A stretch of DNA of 64,000 nucleotides, from NCBI GenBank assembly GCA_948567375.1, contig OX419762.1, positions 43,815,034 to 43,879,033 of the forward strand, in the 5' to 3' direction. This document shows positions 1 to 11,355 of the stretch, piece after piece; the first letter of the stretch is position 1, and every line of letters begins with the position of its first letter. The notes below the pieces were generated by a model that did not search any database, was not told where the DNA came from, and worked only from the letters and a program-made list of their open reading frames with translations. The DNA is from Lunularia cruciata (lineage: Eukaryota > Streptophyta > Marchantiopsida > Lunulariales > Lunulariaceae). The translations under genes and the position numbers were made by a program.

Positions 1-3000
1 CTCTGTGCTGTGGCGTGGGACCCTCTACGTAACTCCACTCCTGTCCGTATGATCGCTGGCCCTGAACATGATCGACCTTCAGCTTGCTGTAGTTTGTTCA
101 CCAAAAGTTTGCAAATCATTTCCAATCTAACACGGATCTGACCAAAAGTAAGAGCAGAAACTTCCTAGAGCTTTGTTTCACAGGGTTTCCCTCTAATCCA
201 ACTTAGGCTTTCGATCAGCTATAAAATCTATGGATGAGAGCCTATTCTCCGTTTGTTAGTTGGTCTGTCAACCCCCTCCCCTTCGGTGGATGGATTGCTC
301 GAGTCAAGACAAAAGCACTCATGCACTCGTGAAGTCCGAGAGTCGTCTGTCCTGATACTGATTGTTTTACCTCCATAAACTAGCAATATACGACTTCCTA
401 CCGGTCGACTTCAAGCCGACCGGTAGAGCGAGTTTAAGACCGACTAGAATAGTTTTGAGTTTGAGCCTTACTTCGTCTGAAGACGCTGCAATAGTGGGGC
501 CCCTCGGTTGATTGTTATGCTCCAAGTAGAGAACTATTTTATAGGTCAACAACTTATTGAATCTTTATCGAGCAATAAAGTTGAGAAAATAAGAGTGTCT
601 GTCGAATCTATAGGAGCTCTCCGAAACGAACTAGACAAACATGAGTGGCATCAATCAGTCCAGCATAGCAGCAGTCCAGCAAACTATAGCTGGGTAACTA
701 AAGCTGATATTCCCCGGCTAGCTAAAGCTGATATTCCGCAGCCTCCATCCAGGAAACTCATGCTGACTGAGCACTGACGTTTTCAACATCCACTATGCTT
801 CTCTAGACGGCAAAGCAAATAAATCATAAGGCTATATTATGGTCCGTCAACAGGATTCACAAGTTATCGTGAAGTCCTGGCTTCAGCAGTATCGGGGTGA
901 TCCAGCCTCGTCTTGATTCAAGGAGAAATTGAACTCCATCTGAGCATGAAGGTTTTCGACAACAGTGAGGCAAGTGAATAGATCTAGAGGTTAAATCTCA
1001 ATCCACTAGTTACTGTTATTCTCCTGTCATCTCCAATATTCTACCAGCTATCTGGAAGTTGACACAAGTGAGTAAAGCGACGCAGTAGTATTGTCAACCA
1101 AAACTATGATGATGACGGAATATCTGGCCTAGAGAGCTTGTATTCAATCATGCCATGATGAGGGAGCTCATTGTCTAATGCAAAGAACGGTGAGAGCAGA
1201 GCTGTTGTGCGTGATGAGCATATTGGATACATGTATTGACAACCCTCCTATAGTGGTATGCCAAGTTGAGGAGACCCTTTACGAGATCCCCATGCGACGT
1301 ATGAACTCCTCGAAGTTGATGCAACTCAGATACCCATATCCAATACCTTTCGTCTCTTGCTTCTCATTATCTGCTGTGGGGCCCTTTGAGTAGCTCCCGG
1401 TAGTTGCCCTCACATCTGCAGTTCACCTAATTAAGGGATCGTTGTCGAGAAGTAGTCGGTCGTTGAAGCCAATCACTCGAAGAATGTTCGAAAAGGAGCA
1501 ACGTTCGCGATCGAACCATGCATCTCCTTGCAGAACAACGTTGCAGGTAATCTCGTCAACAATGTTTAGGACACCTTTCCTTCTTCACTAGGACATATCG
1601 GACACAAAGAGACATCCAATGTCCTGTTGGGATAAGGGAGTACCTTGACAGACAACCGTATACCGACTTTATTTTCATAGACATGTCATGTTCCAACCAA
1701 CCTATTGAATCCAATCATATTGTGTACCATTTTCCTGTCATGTCCTCTGCATTGTTTATGCCTTGATTTCGTTTCAAACACCTTTGAAGGACCTTTAAGC
1801 CTTATCACTTGACCAAACAAAATCCATTGTAAAAACGTACGCATCTTAGAGGGACTAAAACCACTCTTTGTGTATACCAAGTAGAGTTATGTCTGTAAAA
1901 TCCAAAGGGCATCCTCTTTATGAAGGGTTGCGTTTGGTGTTAATGTGATCAACAGACCTGACACTGATAGTTTATATTTCATTAATATCAGGTGCTAAAT
2001 GTGTCGCTTAAGTAGGTAATATGATAGTAAAAGGCGACCGCGTAGGAAAAATGAAGGATGGGAAGACCCCATCAAGCCGTACAAGGGAGAGACAAAAAAG
2101 GTAACATGGGGCTAAGCCCCAAATATGATAAGGTCATGATCTTCGCTGTCGGTTTCTTTTCACATGATTCTGAATTAAAGTGGCAGATCTACGTGAACCT
2201 GGTGCTTTACAAAAGAAACATCATCTAACATTGGTACTTTGTAACAAAAACACCTAATAATGTACCAGGAGAAGAAAACGTTACAGCAGTTTGGAAGGTG
2301 CACTTCGGTAAAGACTTCTTCAAAGGTGCATACATGCATTGCAGATATCGGAATGGAGGAGCGGTGGACCTCTTTTTATACCTTCTTTGTGTGGAACGAG
2401 TGAATTGACAGCCTTCGGCACGCAATGGCAGGAGATCTGCAAAGATTTAAGATACCGTTAGGCTGACGATAAAACTGGGGCTAGTAAAGGGGCTTCTCCA
2501 CTTCAACAGAACACAGATGTTTCTGTTATGCGGTAAGAGGCACGATGATTGATTCTTTGAGTATTTGGTCCTGGCTAGACCACGACCACGACACTTTCAG
2601 GTATCTTTTAGATGCATAGGAAAGGAGTTAGTAGTCAGCCGTACCGCACAGACACTACCTAGTGTATGCCTATCGACAATATAGGAAAATTTCGAAGAGC
2701 GATTCGGAGTCGAGCTAATCGTCCCATGTGTCTGCAGGGCTGGCTGGATCAACCAGCGTCCTTGAAAAGACAGTAGAACTCTTCGTCGCTATCCTTCCAG
2801 TAACTGCTAAAATCTGTGTCACGAAATCTTGTACCCGCAGTTAGAAAGCAAACCAGGAATACAATGTGGGGGCCCCCCGAAGTGGGCTCCATCGTCCTTT
2901 ATAGAAAAACCCAAAAGGCGACCGTCACAGAACCAAAACTAGGATCATGGCGTGGTGAAAGGTTCAGGGCAGTGATACTGAGTTCCATCACTACGGAGTC

Positions 3001-4200
3001 AAGTGGTGAGTGCATGACACCGACCTCTCAGCTCCATTCTTCCCGGCACCACTGGGGTTGTAGTGCGATGTGAGGGCAGCAGATTCTGATATCGGACGAC
3101 CTGCATCCAAAGAAGGAAAGATGAAAAAGCCTTGCCTTTGGAGAAAACTATCCAGTTAAAAAAACCCCCACTATTGATGGGATTGTGGATGAGGAATGTA
3201 GGTTTGAATAAGGAGAAATTCCAACGTCTTTGTCATTGTCTGCTGAAGTGAACGTTAAGGAGGCCCATCTTTTCTCGGGATGTGGAGCAAACCCAAATTC
3301 TGTCAGGTCGAGAACTTCTCGAGTCATCCCCTGACAGATACACGTCCTATTTATGGGGACGAGTGCATAAGTACGATCTATACAAAGCTGAACACGGTGA
3401 TCTAAACTCATGTCCCTACTCAAGCGGGTTTGTTCCCCCTAATAATAGTCCCTCAGTCCACCCTGTAATCAGATATATGAGATCCTTACTCAGCAGATCT
3501 GGAGTTTACGCCCATAATTAGTGTTATCCTTGGTCACTTTGCAACGATGTTAAGAGCTGCTTCTCTTTTAGGAGACCACCCACCTCTCATGTCGCACGCT
3601 CGAGCGAAGGACTAGAGGTAAAGGCAGTCCTCTTGCTGGCCGAAGATTCAGAAAAGTAGGGCTGCGACAAAGACAGCCAACCTATTGAGCAAACAAATCA
3701 ATTGCACAAGAAGGTTTGCGTTGACGAGTTCTAACTGTAAAGCTTTATACTGCAGCAAAGCTGGTTCATTGCCGAATTAGTCACATAATCCATGAGAGAT
3801 CCGGTTTGCAAGAAGGAACTAGCTTCAAAAAAAGGGTTTACACATGCGCAAGATTGGTTGGAACTGTCATCGTCAAGAGTTGGACAGACAAGGCAATAAT
3901 ACTTGCTCTCATGTGACTCAAAAAGTTCATGTGAACGCAAGAAAATACACATCTGTAGATCTTCTGTCCTGGTCTACACCTCTGCACCAGCACAGAAAAT
4001 CTTCGATTTGAAATCCTCCTGGTTTGCATCTGTGATTTTCCTTCCAGTGAACCAGTGCATGTGTCGAAAGTCAGCACAGCAGGCAAGGAAAGCAAGCTGA
4101 AACCCATCGAAAAGTTCAGGCTACGTTTTTACTGCTGAAGTTATTCCTTATAAACTCTACGTATAGCCAAAAAGACAAACAGAGGAAATTGCTTTCACAT
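1..4200. other. Unassigned low-repeat sequence 3' of the Cgi121 gene
   Basis: I recognise no gene here apart from the short retroelement end at 2027-2121. Base composition is more balanced than in the AT-rich repeats. Several open frames of 60-90 codons occur, for example 508-777 (+), which carries a short direct repeat, 2816-3073 (+) and 3148-3423 (-). None shows a known domain, and none is linked to neighbouring frames by convincing splice sites. Exons of an unfamiliar gene could be hidden. Confidence 0.4.
2027..2121 (-). mobile_element. Very short 3'-end copy of the RLE-type LINE family
   Basis: About 95 bases match the 3' end of the long elements at 39973-43190 and 53707-56154. They run from the inverted repeat tggggctaagcccca down to the terminal cctacgcggtcgcct (minus strand). 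The 9-bp direct repeat aatatgata flanks the segment (2018-2026 and 2122-2130) and may be the target-site duplication. The 5' break falls exactly at the hairpin, as if first-strand synthesis stopped there. It has no coding capacity. Confidence 0.75.
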
Positions 4201-4210
4201 CTCGCGACAT

Positions 4211-4456
4211 GCGTACCTATTCGGCCGCCGGTTCAAATTGCATGACAAAATTGGTATAATTTTAACCAGTGTTCTGGCGATGTTTGTAAATGCACATGTA
4301 AGTAATGATCTTGTAACCATATGAGAGTGGACGTGTCTACTTATCCGGCCGCTGGGTAGAATTACTTAACGGGACTTGTATAATTCTAACCAGCGTTCTA
4401 GTGATGTTTGTTAAATTTAATACATATGTAAAGTAGAGATGTTGTAACAATACGAG
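4211..4456. repeat. Diverged tandem duplication, about 120 bp unit, two copies
   Basis: Two consecutive units (about 4211-4331 and 4332-4456) share an ordered set of motifs: a cggccg core, ggtataattttaaccag or its variant, gttctggcgatgtttgt or its variant, and a closing cttgtaac-type segment. The copies differ at many positions, so the duplication is old. It lies downstream of the Cgi121 gene and has no open frame. Confidence 0.65.
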
Positions 4457-4790
4457 AACAAAATCGACATCCGACAACAAAAAGTGAAAATACCGAACAC
4501 CACTAATTCCTTGCAGGCCGTAATACAGTATGAGAGACCCACAGATGAAGAAGTGCAGTATCGTGAAAGTTGGGGGCCTTCAAATTATGCAGCGACCACA
4601 AGTTAATTCTATTCGTGGCGACAGACAATACTCAGAAACAGAGCCTGTAAGGAATAGATTTCTCATTTAACCTGCTACGTTATACCTAGATGAGCCTAAG
4701 TAAACCTCTTCAACGTAGGTCCTAATTCGTTGCAGCAAACTCGCTATCTTACTTCTCCACTAGTACGTGTACTGAAACGGTGACCAGCTC

Positions 4791-7073
4791 CTAAAGGGCA
4801 TCTCTTGCTGCGATACGACAAACGATGGCATCTTCAAGAGATGATGCGTCCAACTCCACTGACGATATCTTGTAGTGCTGCAGTTAACGGGCCACAGGTT
4901 GAGATTAGTTCTTATAGTTCTCGTCAGCAGTCTCCTCATGTGTATTGCACAAGAAGAAGAGAACCGATCCAGAAAGAGCCCTTGTGATGGATAGATAAAG
5001 TATCTGATGGTTTTTATGGAAAGATCAGCTCAAGAATTCTCATACCTTCAGAATGACGGCTTTATCAGCTCTCTTCGGTAGCTCTGATAAGTCCAGCTCA
5101 CTTCCTTTCACCAACTTCCGCACAGCATCCACCTGAACGCAGGAAATCCAAGTAAAAGCAAGTCAATCAAGAAACAGATGTAAGAATTTCTCATCGTTAT
5201 ACGGTCCAGGATAATCTTCGGCGTTAGTTATTGACCAAGGTACACCCAAACTGCATAAGGTTGAAGTCGCAATCGTTCCTCCGTTGAAAGTAAGAGGTGG
5301 TTTACAATCTCGGTCAAGGTGGATCCGTCTATGTACCAATTACCAGCCAGTTGTCAAGTATTCGCTCGGTGCGACTCTCAAATTCCTCTGTATATGAACT
5401 GCTTGCCGTAAACTATGGGCAACGAGATAGATTAGCATCCAAAAATGCCAGGTGACTTGACGGAAGAATTAACCATTAAAGAAGTTAGTCAATAAAATTT
5501 AAGCAGTCTGCTGTATAGGAACTGCATGTAAATATTGCGGTGTTTCATAGGACTAGAGAAGTATCAGCTCTACAACAGCCTTCTATTCTCCCATGTCCAG
5601 ACGCTATCCCCCCCAACTCCCCAATGTCCAGAATAAACTCATGTTGTCACCGGATTAGTGTCAACTTTCATATCCGGACATCATTACCCGATCCCAGTCC
5701 AAGCTCATTTCCAGAGACTATATTGCGAGCGTAAAACGTAGATTAAAAATATCCCGTTCGACAGGAACCTGGACTAGAGTTAGTTATACATATATAAAAG
5801 CTTTTACACATTCTTGATTTGTTGAGAGTGAGGCTTACTTACATCTTCCGGTGTAGCATCAAGGCGAGCAACCAGGACGTTGCTCGTGGTCTCCGATATG
5901 CCACATCTCTTCAGAGACTCTGTAATCTTTCCACAGTTAAGTCTTCAAAATTACGTTGACGAGATGTGCAGCAACTATGATAACGTATTCCGAATATAGC
6001 AAGTGCATAGCCAAATGTACAAGCTTTGGAGCCTTAAGTACACGAAATCCTTAATCTTTCTCGTAAACTTATCATGATCAAATAGCTTTGAAGAGCCAGT
6101 AAAGGTTTGTGAACAAGGATATAATTATTATCAGAATGATTAAGATACATGCTTCGACCCCGAGTAGTTGAAAATGAGTTCTGAGTGTACTGAGCGGGTT
6201 GTGAGACTCCCACGTCCTTGGGCCAGAAGGGCTTTATGCGCAGCTGCAAGAAGTGGAAAAGTGTCTGGAACCTACGAAGTCACAAATGGAACAGGCTTAA
6301 GCAAGCAGTGACAGATACTTGCAGAAAAGTCATTACAGAAGTTCTCCATCTCCTCCTACATCTCAGTTCGATGTACAGTTCACATTCAGTATTTCTAGCA
6401 CTTTCACATCCAATATTTCACAGTAAAGAGAAATTATGCTTGGATATACGACCTTGCTCCAGGAGCAGAAAGTCGATATAAATTTCTCTCTACTCATGAT
6501 TCTTCTTAAGCATCGAGATGTTTCACTTGTCTACTGCAATTCTTAGGATCTTCTTCAACAGATTTTGAAACACATCATTTGTTATCTCGAACTCCAAAAG
6601 AGTTAAACGCGTTTGAGGGTAGTGGGCCTCACCAATGCAGCATTGAGAAAGGATAATTCAGGTTGCAAGGCACCTGTTTGAAGTAAATTTAGAAGTTCTC
6701 TGCAATTTTTCGGGCAAGTTCCGTGCAAATTAGCTTTATAACCATACAAACCTAAACAAACCGAACTCGCTCTGGGTTGAGCACACAGCATCTTCACAAT
6801 TCAATCCAGTAAGTCGCAAATTGGAAACATAAGCTATAGCAGACATGGAAGCAGAAAATAACCAAAGGTAACCAAGAAGCGCGATTTGAAAGGAAATGCG
6901 ACAAATTTCACTAACGATCGGCTCTCAAATTCCTCAAGCACCACCACGGCCATCACCAAGTTCAAAATAAAATTAGATACAGAGGCAAGAATATCTCACC
7001 TGCTGTTCTGCACGTCAGCAAAGAGAAAGACGTAAAGCGTGTGCCCTGGATGAGTGTCCAGCTTAAATTCCAT
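4791..7073 (-). CDS. CGI121 (TPRKB): EKC/KEOPS complex subunit Cgi121/TPRKB, six exons
   Basis: Cgi121 binds the Bud32/PRPK kinase in KEOPS, which makes the N6-threonylcarbamoyl-adenosine (t6A37) modification of ANN-decoding tRNAs. Minus-strand exons: 7073-7000, 6699-6633, 6271-6149, 5926-5843, 5132-5046 and 4877-4791. All introns are GT-AG; intron 1 is phase 2 and the others phase 0, and the joined frame is open for 173 residues. Family signatures in order are NSRELLNLLQTGALQPELSF, LNAAL, FPLLAAAHKALL, LTTRSVHSELIFNYSGSKH, ITESLKRCGIS and a C-terminal HYKI...LEDAIVCRIAAR. Length matches the human protein (about 175). The ATG at 7073 begins MEFKLD, as expected for the first strand of the fold. 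No frame break or missing segment was seen, so it looks functional. The exons are too short to show as long open frames. Confidence 0.95.
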
Positions 7074-10000
7074 CTCGTGGCGCAATCTCTTATCTTCCTG
7101 TTTTTGAATTCAAACAAGTCCAATCTCTCTCGAAGCCAATTGATCACTCCGCAGAAACCTTCGAACGAGCAACTTTAACTTCTATCCCTTAGTTATTAAC
7201 AATAAGGTCTTGTTAATGGCTCCCAACTTTCCTCCATCAATCTCCCACAAGTAGAAATTTCCAAATTGTGAAAGGTTGCAATCGAGCCCCTATCGAAAGC
7301 CCTAACTAAACCCTACATAGCTGGCAGATTCAGACGTACTCGGTTAGACCCCTCGCCAGGGTCAACCGGGTACGCCCGTAATGTTCTCCTGCATGTATCT
7401 TGTCTCAAGCCATCTACTGCTCTTGTAGAGCTTGCCGGAAGCCAATACAGTGCCATGGTGAAGCCAAGCAAACAATTCACAAGAACACTACAGAAGAAAC
7501 TGGCGCTACACGTCAGCAAATGCTGAATGGGTGTAGCCTGTCGAGGTCCGACTAAGTACCAAGTTTGGTGGAGTCTTCTGACAAGGGGTTCCTTATCAGC
7601 TCCATGCATCCAACAAAGGGGTCGTACGGAGTTTCCTCCCCGGAGAACATCACGTACTAACAAATTTTATTTTATTTTAAATGGTTTTTAATAACAATAG
7701 GATTTTACGAAATAGTTTGATTGATTTCACATGATAAATGGTATATTTTACAATAATTTTCTTTGTGAATTTTGTCACTTGCCCATGAATAATGAATTGA
7801 ATCCACTGTAATTTCTTCTATGGAAAATTTAGTGAATTTAAATCTTGGTTTCTAAAATTGTAGATTTTAGTATATCTATTTATAAATAAATATTAGATCA
7901 AATAAAAAATAAAATTTAAAAATAAAAATAAAATTTAGTTTATTAAAATTAAATATATATTGATAAAATAAATATTAAACCAAATAAAATAAATAAATAA
8001 CAAATAAAATTACTGAACAATTTATAGAAATATATTTAAAAAATCAACGCCAACCAAGACAAATGGGTGTTGGTTAGCACCTACCTCACTAAAATGAAAG
8101 GCAATGCGCCTTGGGTACCTTCTCGGGATCTCCCTATCATTTCTGAGCACCTTCTTGAGATTTTTTAGATTTTAAATAAAATTTACATTAAATAATTTAC
8201 TATTAACTTTAAATTATATTGAATATTTTATGAGAGTACGGTGCAAACTCCATATCCTTTGTTTCATAAAAATAAGAAATTTGGACATATCTTTGTAATC
8301 TACCCAAATTTAAGTGACAATGTAAATACAAGTTTAGAAATATATGAAACTTAGTAAAGCTATTTCCGGAACCCTAATGTTGCCTTCGGATCATTAGCAT
8401 TGATTATCATTTCAGTTAAGTAGTTATAATTTAATCTGATCAACTATTAAGTGGTCCAGGTCTTTTCTTTACTAGATGGTCAAAAATGTGCTTAAATCTA
8501 TAAAGTTTATTTTTTTTCCTCAAAATTCAAGAACTATTTAGTATTTTATTCTAAAATTATTTTTAGAAGATTCTGGTGAAAACCTTCTAAAACAATGTTA
8601 AAGTATTTTATCTCTAAACATTGTAATTACAACTACCTTCCTAGAATCTGTCAAACGAATATGTGCAAATATCATGGACATACTAATCATCGAATTGATA
8701 CATCCAGGTGGATATTTTTTGTAAGCTCTTTAAGTAAATGTCACTAAATTATGCAATCTTTTACCAATTAGCATTTGGAATAAAACTGAGTAATCAATCT
8801 AAGTTTCTTTTTGATTTATTGATTTTCTTTTTGATTTGATGATCTATATTTCTTTTTGATTTCTTGTCTTTGATAAATTAAACCAAACTATCTTTTCTAA
8901 TCGTGTATTCTTTTGAGGATGAGATCAATTTAGTTTCTATTCATATTTCAGTTAAAAACTCAGTTTAGTGTCTAATCCATGTGAAACTGAGTTTAACTCA
9001 ATTTCATGTCAAATTATTCAATAGTACCTTTTTGGTTTCACTACTATCTGTAGGAGGATTCTTTTAATATTATATTAAGTCTTGTTTCAAACTATTAAAC
9101 TTTTGCCAATTGTGACTCATTTTAGCTTCTGTTTAGTTTTTAGGTCTTTGAATGTGGTTTAGTTCAGTTTGGTTGCAGAAGATTCAAATTAGATCTGCAT
9201 TGAACAACAATAAACTGGGTAATTGCTATTGATTATAAATTTTGAGCAAAAGGAGATAATTTTTGAGATTTGACACATGCATACAAGTTTTTAACACTTG
9301 GAATTCAAATCTTCTATATAGTTATAAAAGGAGGAAAATACTGAATTTTTTATATATTTAATCCTCTTTGCCGGATGTGATCTAATGGGTTTCAATTTTC
9401 CGTTACAAGTGACGGAAAAATCTTTCTTGCTATCTTCTTCCGAAGCTCAAGAACCCACCGGGAGAACCTGTCTTGCCGGTTATCCCACCGGGTTCTACTG
9501 GAGTTTTACGGACCCCCGCAAACTAAGGTTATACATATTCACATGTTTTGTTTCCGGCGAATAGTTCGCCGAACGGCGGATATCCCCAAATTACAATCTT
9601 TGCGGGAGCGGGAGCGGGGACCCCGCCGTACTGACGGACGGACGGAGGGTGTGCTTGAGCCCGAGAGTTGGAAGCCTTTACGGATTATTGTTGCTGCACA
9701 CAGAAGGCCACTTCACATGGCTCAATGATGGACGTCAGTTTTGACGTCCGTCAGCCTCTAAAACATTGACGGAAAGAGTATAATCATGTGTCCATGGGAG
9801 TGCATAGGTCCGGCAGTTAATTTGGACGTACGTCAACCTCATATGTATACTTGTGATGACGAGTCACTTTGGATGATTGACTGGCGTTAATAAGTAACCA
9901 GTTCTCGAATTAGATTATGTAAAGTAAAGAGTTCGGGGTTTACAAATCAATAAGAAAATTTTCACATTCGTTTTCCACAAAGGAATGATAATCAAATTTA

Positions 10001-10700
10001 GTTTTCCTATATATATAACATCATCAAATTTAGTTTTTCGTTTTCCTATATATTGATGAATTTTTATGATTTTATATTTTTATGATTAATGGAGTTTTAA
10101 ACAGAAAATTTTATGGAATTAATCACATTAGTAAAGGGAGAAAAAATTTATGAATAAAAAGAAAATATTACACCCGAGTATTGGAATTGATTTACGTTGA
10201 CAAACCATTTCTTTTTTTATCAAAAAAAAATATTAATAAAATACTTTCATTCTTAAGTCACGCATGACCAATATTGAATAACGATCCAAAAATGAAAAAA
10301 GGTAAAACATATTACATCTGCATCCAGTCTCGAAGGTCAAAAATTAAAATCAAAAATATATTTACTTGGAAAAATTAAAAACTCGATGTAACGAAGACGG
10401 GAAATCGACAGGTTCATTCTCGGGCAAACCTGTCACAGAAAGGGTATTCCGATAATTTTATTGCACGTTGTTTCACCCGACCCATTAATCTAGGAAATAC
10501 CCGGTTCGCAAAGGTTCAAACGGAGCTAGAGCTACCTGACGGATAAGCTCCGGCTGAGACTTTGAACGTCAGGCAGACCTGACGTGCACATGAGCTCCGT
10601 CAAAATTCTAATTGCCAGACTTTGTCTTTTAGTGGGCCGCCGGAGCCCAAAAGAGCCATGTGAATCGCCTAAGAATCATGCAGACGAGGAAGGAAGATAT
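7074..10700. other. AT-rich intergenic region
   Basis: This is sequence upstream of the Cgi121 gene. About 7313-7660 is relatively GC-rich and open on the minus strand for 116 codons, but I recognise no domain. From about 7660 it is strongly AT-rich, with poly-A/T runs and no credible frame. Around 9396-9420 is a small inverted repeat (ttttccgt/acggaaaa), and tgacg-type motifs recur between 9400 and 10620. No TATA box or start site could be assigned with confidence. Confidence 0.4.
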
Positions 10701-10732
10701 GAGTGACATCAGGTGAGAGGTGAGGTGAATGT

Positions 10733-11355
10733 TTACTTGACTCTTCTGCACAAGTCTTCGTCTACGAAATCTTGGAAATTGAGTAGCAACGAATCGGACG
10801 GTAAGAAGACTCCGTTCTGTGACTCTGCAACAGTTCTGTCTATTTCGCGACTCGCTTCGATCTTTCTCAACGACAGAAACGAAGGATTGTTCGCCATGGC
10901 TGCACCCGTCAGAAGAGCGCTTTTGGCCTCTCCCTAGGCTCTGATAATCGCACTCATTTTGTCCTGCTCCGCCTTTTCCACCACGAACTTTGCACGCTCA
11001 GCTTCCTGTGCTGCTACCTGCTTCGCCTCCATGGCGGCTGTGAACTCCCTCCCAAACGTCAGATTTGTAATAGAAAAATCATCCAAGGCAACTTGAAATC
11101 GCGCCGCTCTTTCTTTCAAGATCCGGCCGATCTGTCTGCTGCAATCTCTCACAGGGTGATTAACTGGCTCGCATTGTACTGAGCAACCACTGCCTTCACG
11201 GTCTCCTGGACGATAGATGGAAGGACCCTTTCAGCGTAGTCTTTACCGAAGGATCTGTATATAATCGGTAGCATATGTTCATCGGGCCTGATCAGAACTC
11301 GAAGAGTTATTGTTACCATTGCACTTATTGTTACAAACCAGGGGATCGACACTAA
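10733..11355 (-). pseudogene. Prohibitin pseudogene, no introns in the legible part
   Basis: Prohibitins form ring complexes in the inner mitochondrial membrane. The minus strand reads through the prohibitin core without introns: an IPWF segment, [86 protein letters not shown] and [20 protein letters not shown]-terminal part follows with NPSFLSLRKIEASREI and SDSLLLNFQDF, ending at 10733. It is broken in three ways: a frameshift near 11150 after QLIT, a TAG at 10934-10936 where prohibitins have Gln (RA*GEAKSA), and loss of about 25 residues between IPWF and the next strand. The N-terminal membrane segment is not legible. Absence of introns suggests a retrocopy; I saw no poly-A tail. Confidence 0.9.

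Noticed and set aside
7313-7663. 116-codon minus-strand frame
   Set aside because: No recognisable domain, no splice context, and composition does not separate it from a chance frame.
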